Shown piece after piece: positions 58,781 through 64,000 of a stretch of DNA of 64,000 nt. Position numbers and translations under genes: made by a program. Under the pieces are notes generated by a model. The model made no database searches, was not told the origin of the DNA, and saw only the letters and a program-made list of their open reading frames with translations. Origin of the DNA: Microbacterium sp. BR1 (GTDB taxonomy: Bacteria > Actinomycetota > Actinomycetes > Actinomycetales > Microbacteriaceae); contig NZ_NMUN01000002.1 of NCBI RefSeq assembly GCF_002812725.1, positions 62,001 through 126,000 on the forward strand. The letters are read 5' to 3'. Position 1 is the stretch's first letter; the number at the start of each line of letters is the position of its first letter.

Positions 58781-59473
58781 TCAGCCCGGGTCGAGAACGA
58801 GACGGTAGCCCATGCCGGACTCGGTGAGCAGGTGCACCGGATGCGCGGGGTCGTCCTCGAGCTTCTTACGCAGCTGTGCGATGTACAGGCGCAGGTATCC
58901 GGTGTCGGCGACGTGCTCGCTGCCCCAGATCTCGGTGAGCAGTGTCTGACGCGTGACGAGGCGGCCGGGATTTCGTACGAGGAACTCCAGCACCCGCCAC
59001 TCGGTGGGGGTGAGTCGCACCGAGTGGCTGTCGGCACCCCGCGTCACGGTGTGGGCGACCAGGTCGACGGTCGCGTCGCCGAACCGCACGATCGGTGAGC
59101 CCTCTGGCGCCGCCGTGGCCGTACGGCGCGTGAGGGCGCGGATGCGGGCGAGCAACTCGTCGATCTGGAACGGCTTGGTCACGTAGTCATCGGCCCCCGC
59201 ATCGAGCGCGTCGACCTTGTCGCCCGAGCCCGTGCGGCCCGACACGACGACGATCGGTGCGGCCGTCCAGCCGCGCAGCGCCTCGATGACGCGGACGCCG
59301 TCGAGCCTCGGCATCCCGAGGTCGAGCAGGACGAGATCCGGATGCTCCCGACCGGCGAGGGCGATTGCCGCTGCACCATCGGCCGCGGCGATGACCTCGT
59401 ACCCGTGGGCCGACAGCGTTATCCGCAGGGCGCGGACGATCTGCGGGTCGTCGTCGGCGATCAGGATCTTCAT
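58781..59473 (-). CDS. kdpE: Response regulator KdpE
   Basis: This 230-residue OmpR-type regulator has a receiver domain (phosphoacceptor D51 in LVLLDLGMPRLDG, lysine in DDYVTKPFQIDELLARI) and a winged-helix DNA-binding domain (LTPTEWRVLEFLVRNPGRLVTRQTLLTEIWG). It is activated by KdpD and turns on the kdp operon at low potassium. The ATG at 59473 overlaps the kdpD stop codon (ATGA). Confidence 0.95.
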   Translation of the reverse strand: MKILIADDDPQIVRALRITLSAHGYEVIAAADGAAAIALAGREHPDLVLLDLGMPRLDGVRVIEALRGWTAAPIVVVSGRTGSGDKVDALDAGADDYVTKPFQIDELLARIRALTRRTATAAPEGSPIVRFGDATVDLVAHTVTRGADSHSVRLTPTEWRVLEFLVRNPGRLVTRQTLLTEIWGSEHVADTGYLRLYIAQLRKKLEDDPAHPVHLLTESGMGYRLVLDPG

Positions 59474-62064
59474 GCGTCCGGCGCCTCTGAAGCGGCGGGG
59501 AGGACCGCGGTATCGGGGAGGGCTGAAGCGGCGGGGAGGACCGCACCGTCGGGGAGGGCTGCGGCGACGGGGACGACGGGGAGCGCCACGACCATCGTGA
59601 GTCCGCCGCCCGGTGTGTCCTCGGTTGAGAGGGTGCCGCCCATGCCCTCCGTGAAGCCCTTCGACAGTGCCAGGCCGAGCCCCAGCCCGGTGGTGTTGTC
59701 GGTGTCACCGAGCCGCTGGAACGGTGCGAACACGTCGTCCCGGCGTTCGGCCGGAATGCCCGGCCCGTGGTCGATGATGCGCAGTTCCGCGGTCTCGCCC
59801 AGGCGGCTCGTGGTGATGCGCACCCGTTCGCCCGCGGGCGAGTGCCGTCGGGCGTTCGCCAGGACGTTCACGAGCACCCGCTGCAGCAGCACCCCGTCCG
59901 CGATGAGGGGCGGCAGCTCGGGATCGAGCGCGAGGTCCACCTCGCCCGGCCCGATGCCGAGCTCGTCGAGCGCGGTCAGCACGATGTCGGCGGCGTCGAC
60001 GGGGCCGAGCGAGACCGCCAGCACGCCTGCCTGCACCCGGCTGACATCGAGCAGATCGGTCACGAGGGTCGTCAGCGTGGTCAGGCTTTCGTCGGCCGTC
60101 GCGAGCAGCTCATCTCGGTCCGCTGCCGAGAGCGAGGGGCCCTCGGTCCGCAGCCCGCCGACCGCGGCGACCGCCGATGCGAGGGGACGTCGCAGGTCAT
60201 GGCTGAGGGCCGACAGCAGGGCGCTGCGCACCTGGTCGGTCTCGGCGAGCGTGTCCGCGGTCCGCGCCGTCTCGGTCAGAGCCGTGCGTTCGAGGGCCGC
60301 GCCGAGTTGGGCGGTGATCACGTCGAGCAGGCGTCGTTCCGAGGCATCCAGATCCGGACCGTGCAGTTCGAGCACCGCGTCCGCGTCGGTCGAGCCGGCG
60401 AGCGGCACCGGCACGCGCGTGTGGCGACCGTCGCGCAACGGTTCGCCGTCGGTCGCCAGCACCGTGCCATCCGCGGCGATGAGACGGATGCCCGCCAGCC
60501 CGAACGCCTCGCGGGTGCGCGACACGAGGGCGGGCACGGCGCTGTCCCCGCGCAGAACGCTCCCCGCGACCGTCGCGAGCATCTCGGATTCGGCGGCCGA
60601 GCGCGCGGCCGAGCGGGCACGCCGCGCGGCCTGGTCGACGATCGAACTGACGAGGATCGCGTTCAGCACGTACAGGACGAGCGCCCACAGGTGCAGCGGA
60701 TCGGCGATCCGCACCGTGTAGAACGGCTCGACGAACAGGAAGTCGAGGGTCAGGCCCGAGAGCACCGCCGCGAAGAGCGCGGGCCAGATGCCTCCGACGA
60801 GCGCGACGATGACGACGAGCAACTGGAAGGCCAGCACGTCCGAGGTGATCGATTCGGGACTGCGGAACACCACGAGCAACCAGGTCAGCAGGGGCCCGCA
60901 CGCGAGCGCGACGACGAAGCCCAGGACGCGCCGCCGCACGCTCAGGGCGCCGCCCGTCAGGCTCGGCAGGGCCAACCGCCCGCCCGCCGCGGCGTGTGTG
61001 ACGATGTGCACGTCGATATCGCCGGACTCGCGGATGACGGTGGCGCCGATTCCCGGACCCGTCACCGCGGCGGCCAGACGTCCGCGGCGGCTCACGCCGA
61101 TCACCAGCTGCGTGGCATTGACCGATCGTGCGAATTCCACCAGGGCGTGCGGCACGTCGTCGCCGACGACCTGGTGGTAGCTGCCGCCGAGCGATTCGAC
61201 GAGCGCGCGCTGCTGTGCGAGGGCGGCGGCGCTGCCCTGTCGGAGCCCGTCCTGGGTCGAGACGTGCACGGCGAGCAGTTCGCCGCCCGCGGTTCGCGCC
61301 GCGATCCGGGCCCCGCGGCGCAACAGCGTCTCCCCCTCGGGCCCGCCGGTCAGAGCCACGACGACGCGCTCGCGCGCCTGCCACGTGCCCTCGATGCCGT
61401 GTTCGGCGCGGTAGTCCTTCAGCGCCGAGTCGACCTCGTCGGCGAGCCAGAGCAGCGCGAGTTCCCGCAGAGCGGTGAGGTTCCCCAGACGGAAGTAGTT
61501 CGAGAGGGCGGCGTCGATCCGTTCCGCCGGGTAGACGTTGCCCGCCGATAGGCGGTCGCGCAACGACTGCGGTGCGAGGTCGACGACCTCGATCTGGTCC
61601 GCGCTGCGCACGACCGCGTCCGGGACGGTCTCGCGCTGGGCGATACCCGTGATCTGCTCGACGACGGCGCCGAGGGATTCGATGTGCTGCACGTTCACCG
61701 TCGTGATGATGTCGATTCCCGCATCGCGGAGCAGCTCCACGTCTTGCCAGCGCTTCGCCGTACGCGACCCGGGCGCGTTCGTGTGCGCGAGTTCGTCGAC
61801 GAGCGCGACATCCGGGTGCCGCGCCAGAACCGCGTCGACATCCAGATCGGACAGCTCGACCCCGCGGTGCGAGACCATGCGGCGGGGAACGACGGGCAGG
61901 CCCTCGGCCTGCGCGGCGGTCGCGGCGCGACCGTGGGTCTCGACGATGGCAACCACGACGTCGCGGCCCTCGGCGAGCAGGCGCCGCCCCTCTTCGAGCA
62001 TCTCGTACGTCTTACCCACGCCGGGCGCCGCCCCGAGCAGAACCCGCAGCGACCCGCGCTTCAT
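59470..62064 (-). CDS. kdpD: Sensor histidine kinase KdpD
   Basis: This 864-residue protein has all KdpD parts: an N-terminal domain with the Walker A loop GAAPGVGKTYEMLEEG, a Usp-like domain (RVVVALTGGPEGETLLRRGARIAA), four central membrane segments, a GAF-like region, a HisKA domain with phosphoacceptor H622 (LSHDLRRPLAS) and an ATPase domain (DHGPGI, GLGLGLALSKGF). It senses potassium and osmotic state and phosphorylates KdpE. The end carries extra 12-residue repeats (ALPDxAVLPAAS). GGAGAGG precedes the ATG at 62064. Confidence 0.95.
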   Translation of the reverse strand: MKRGSLRVLLGAAPGVGKTYEMLEEGRRLLAEGRDVVVAIVETHGRAATAAQAEGLPVVPRRMVSHRGVELSDLDVDAVLARHPDVALVDELAHTNAPGSRTAKRWQDVELLRDAGIDIITTVNVQHIESLGAVVEQITGIAQRETVPDAVVRSADQIEVVDLAPQSLRDRLSAGNVYPAERIDAALSNYFRLGNLTALRELALLWLADEVDSALKDYRAEHGIEGTWQARERVVVALTGGPEGETLLRRGARIAARTAGGELLAVHVSTQDGLRQGSAAALAQQRALVESLGGSYHQVVGDDVPHALVEFARSVNATQLVIGVSRRGRLAAAVTGPGIGATVIRESGDIDVHIVTHAAAGGRLALPSLTGGALSVRRRVLGFVVALACGPLLTWLLVVFRSPESITSDVLAFQLLVVIVALVGGIWPALFAAVLSGLTLDFLFVEPFYTVRIADPLHLWALVLYVLNAILVSSIVDQAARRARSAARSAAESEMLATVAGSVLRGDSAVPALVSRTREAFGLAGIRLIAADGTVLATDGEPLRDGRHTRVPVPLAGSTDADAVLELHGPDLDASERRLLDVITAQLGAALERTALTETARTADTLAETDQVRSALLSALSHDLRRPLASAVAAVGGLRTEGPSLSAADRDELLATADESLTTLTTLVTDLLDVSRVQAGVLAVSLGPVDAADIVLTALDELGIGPGEVDLALDPELPPLIADGVLLQRVLVNVLANARRHSPAGERVRITTSRLGETAELRIIDHGPGIPAERRDDVFAPFQRLGDTDNTTGLGLGLALSKGFTEGMGGTLSTEDTPGGGLTMVVALPVVPVAAALPDGAVLPAASALPDTAVLPAASEAPDA
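59487..59544 (-). repeat. 36-bp tandem repeat at the 3' end of kdpD
   Basis: A 22-base block at 59487-59508 recurs unchanged at 59523-59544, giving a 36-base period, with a weaker third copy beyond. It encodes the 12-residue units ALPDGAVLPAAS and ALPDTAVLPAAS beyond the ATPase domain and keeps the frame, so its copy number may vary between strains. Confidence 0.85.
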
Positions 62065-62097
62065 CGTTCTACCTCTCCGCCGTGACCCCCGTCGCGC

Positions 62098-62709
62098 TCA
62101 GCGCCCGAGGGCATCGAGCGCGAGGTTGAGTTCCAGCACACTCACGCGGGGCTCGCCCAGAAAGCCGAGGTCCCGTGCCTGAATCTTAGACTCCACGAGC
62201 GCGCGCACTTCCGCCTCGTCGAGGTCGCGTGCCGCGGCGACGCGATCGACCTGCAGCAGCGCGTAGGCCGGACTGATGTGCGGGTCGAGACCGGACGCGG
62301 ACGCGGTCAATGCGTCGGCCGGGACATCCGCCGGATCGACGTTCTCGAACGCGGCGACCGCAGCGCGGCGCTCGGCGATCGCCGAGACCAGGTCGACGTT
62401 CTCGGGGCCGTAGTTCGATCCGCTCGATGCCCCGCCGTCGTATCCGTCGCCCGCCGCGGATGGCCGCGACTGGAAGTACTCGGGCAGCGGCGCCCCATCC
62501 GCATCGAGGAACGACTGACCAATGAGCATCGATCCCGTCGTGGATCCGTCGGCGGCCGCGACCGGCGAGCCGTTCGCCTGCCACGGCAGGGCGACCTGCC
62601 CGACGGCGGTGATCAGCGCGGTGTAGCCGATGCCGAGGACGAGGGTGAAGACGAGCATCGCGCGAAGGGCGGCTCCGGCGGTGCGAAAGGTGGTGCGTGC
62701 GGTGGACAT
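62098..62709 (-). CDS. kdpC: Potassium-transporting ATPase subunit KdpC
   Basis: This 203-residue protein has one N-terminal membrane segment (AALRAMLVFTLVLGIGYTALITAVGQVAL) and the KdpC pattern GSMLIGQSFLDADGAPLPEYFQSRPSA, then LTASASGLDPHISPAYALLQVDRVAAARDLDEAEVRALVE. It stabilises the KdpA-KdpB complex and helps ATP binding. GGAGAC precedes the ATG at 62709, 21 bases after kdpB. Confidence 0.95.
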   Translation of the reverse strand: MSTARTTFRTAGAALRAMLVFTLVLGIGYTALITAVGQVALPWQANGSPVAAADGSTTGSMLIGQSFLDADGAPLPEYFQSRPSAAGDGYDGGASSGSNYGPENVDLVSAIAERRAAVAAFENVDPADVPADALTASASGLDPHISPAYALLQVDRVAAARDLDEAEVRALVESKIQARDLGFLGEPRVSVLELNLALDALGR

Positions 62710-62730
62710 GGTGTGTCTCCAGGGGACGGG

Positions 62731-64000
62731 TCAGAAGCCCGGGATGAGGCTCACGACGAGGTCGATGAGCTTGATGCCGATGAAGGGGACGAGCACGCCC
62801 CCGAGGCCGTACACCAGCAGGTTGCGGCTCAGGATGGTCGACGCACTCGCCGGCCGATAGCGCACGCCGCGCAGCGCCAGCGGAATGAGGAAGACGATGA
62901 CGATCGCGTTGAAGACGATCGCGCTCGTGACGGCGGATGCGGGGGAGTGCAGCTGCATGATGTTCAGCGCCGCGAGCCCGGGAAAGACGCCCATGAACAT
63001 CGCCGGGATGATCGCGAAGTACTTGGCGACGTCGTTCGCCAGCGAGAACGTCGTCAGTGCGCCGCGCGTGATGAGCAGCTGCTTGCCGATCCGGACGATG
63101 TCGATGAGCTTGGTCGGGTCGGAGTCCAGGTCGACCATGTTGCCGGCCTCTTTCGCCGCCGAGGTACCCGTGTTCATCGCGACCCCGACATCAGCCTGAG
63201 CGAGAGCCGGGGCATCGTTCGTGCCGTCGCCGGTCATCGCGACGAGGTTGCCGCCCTGCTGTTCGCGGCGGATGAGGGCGAGCTTGTCCTCGGGCGTCGC
63301 CTCGGCCAGGTAGTCGTCGACCCCGGCCTCGGCCGCGATCGCCTTCGCCGTGAGCGGGTTGTCGCCCGTGATCATGACGGTCCGGATGCCCATGGCCCGG
63401 AGCTCGCCGAAGCGCTCGCGCAGCCCCTCCTTGACGATGTCCTTGAGGTGCACGACGCCCAGCACACGGCCCCTCCCCGCCGGGTCGAGGGTCGCGACGA
63501 CCAGGGGTGTGCCGCCGCCCTGCGCGATCGCATCCGTCTCGGCCGTCAGCTGGGCGCGCAGATCGGCCGCAAGTTCGACGCCGGATGCCTCGAGCCATGC
63601 CGTGACCGCCGACCCCGCACCCTTCCGCACCTGCGTGCCGTCGCCCAGGTCGAGCCCGCTCATGCGGGTCTGCGCGGTGAACGGCACGAACACCGCGCCA
63701 GCCGGTTGCGTCGCGGTGAACCCCCGCGCGGTTGCGAGTTCGACGATCGAGGTACCCTCGGGCGTCGGATCCGCGAGCGACGAGAGCGCAGCCGCACGGG
63801 CCAGTTCGTCATCGCCGACCCCGGACATCCGCACGAAGTCGCTCGCGCGACGGTTGCCGTAGGTGATCGTTCCGGTCTTGTCGAGCAGCAGGGTGGTGAC
63901 GTCGCCCGCCGCCTCGACGGCGCGGCCCGAGAGGGCCAACACGTTCCGCTGCACCAGCCGGTCCATGCCGGCGATGCCGATGGCCGACAGCAGCGCTCCG
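62731..64000 (-). CDS. kdpB: Potassium-transporting P-type ATPase KdpB (partial)
   Basis: The frame runs off the right edge of the window, so about 422 C-terminal residues are seen of a usual 680-700. They include the phosphorylation motif [11 protein letters not shown], the nucleotide-binding domain, the hinge [29 protein letters not shown] and three C-terminal membrane segments. KdpB hydrolyses ATP to drive K+ uptake through KdpA. The order kdpB-C-D-E on the minus strand means kdpA lies beyond 64000. Confidence 0.95.
   Translation of the reverse strand, partial: GALLSAIGIAGMDRLVQRNVLALSGRAVEAAGDVTTLLLDKTGTITYGNRRASDFVRMSGVGDDELARAAALSSLADPTPEGTSIVELATARGFTATQPAGAVFVPFTAQTRMSGLDLGDGTQVRKGAGSAVTAWLEASGVELAADLRAQLTAETDAIAQGGGTPLVVATLDPAGRGRVLGVVHLKDIVKEGLRERFGELRAMGIRTVMITGDNPLTAKAIAAEAGVDDYLAEATPEDKLALIRREQQGGNLVAMTGDGTNDAPALAQADVGVAMNTGTSAAKEAGNMVDLDSDPTKLIDIVRIGKQLLITRGALTTFSLANDVAKYFAIIPAMFMGVFPGLAALNIMQLHSPASAVTSAIVFNAIVIVFLIPLALRGVRYRPASASTILSRNLLVYGLGGVLVPFIGIKLIDLVVSLIPGF

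Overview
The window looks like chromosome from a high-GC actinobacterium, most probably Microbacteriaceae and close to Microbacterium. The grounds are very high GC with strong third-position bias, many GTG starts, LacI/ABC/glycosidase sugar loci, actinobacterial families such as DUF6716, and many genes with a -10 hexamer exactly six bases before the start codon (leaderless transcripts). No rRNA, tRNA, CRISPR array, insertion sequence or phage gene was seen. The genus is inferred by eye, not by comparison.

Layout. (1) 0-2.7 kb: a LacI repressor diverges from a GH51 arabinofuranosidase, with a perfect 12-bp palindromic operator between them. (2) 2.8-8.3 kb: class III aminotransferase, cupin and FAD amine-oxidase-like genes (the last two overlapping), then a TetR regulator diverging from an MFS transporter; together they suggest amine or polyamine breakdown. 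(3) 8.3-11.1 kb: YaeQ, a tiny basic protein, a NUDIX hydrolase and a zinc-ribbon/SDR fusion. (4) 11.2-15.5 kb: a compact nonulosonic (sialic-type) acid operon, made of a sialyltransferase-like enzyme, a CMP-nonulosonate synthetase fused to a HAD phosphatase, a short nonulosonate synthase and a DUF6716 glycosyltransferase. Four TTCACGC boxes spaced exactly 22 bp apart precede it. (5) 15.5-25.2 kb: a LacI repressor diverging from a sugar ABC importer, GH3 glucosidase, two Gfo/Idh/MocA dehydrogenases and a ThuA-like protein, nearly all translationally coupled. (6) 25.2-29.1 kb: a cNMP-domain/TrxR-like flavoprotein, MsrB-MsrA, and a surface protein of the ice-binding DUF3494 family.

(7) 29.3-48.6 kb: a catabolic region for aromatic or hydroxy acids. 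It holds a LigM/DesA-type O-demethylase with a divergent LysR regulator, an EthD protein, an AraC regulator, a carboxymuconolactone-decarboxylase-like protein, a beta-hydroxyacid dehydrogenase, a complete TRAP importer, an aldehyde dehydrogenase, two flavin hydroxyacid oxidoreductases, a fumarylacetoacetase-family hydrolase, an NTF2-like protein, an extradiol dioxygenase and a second CMD protein. Several flavin reductases follow, without any flavin-dependent monooxygenase in view. (8) 48.7-58.8 kb: housekeeping and stress genes (membrane protein, secreted repeat protein, acyl-CoA dehydrogenase-like protein, Dps, coiled-coil protein, small alarmone synthetase, lipase, MetE-like enzyme, cation/proton antiporter, TerC). 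(9) 58.8-64 kb: kdpE, kdpD, kdpC and the 3' part of kdpB on the minus strand; kdpA and the start of kdpB lie beyond the right edge.

The most notable system is the nonulosonate operon. It has a fused phosphatase but no visible UDP-GlcNAc 2-epimerase, which points to a route through a 9-phosphate (Neu5Ac-9-P or Kdn-9-P). No stretch longer than 300 bases lacks a gene.
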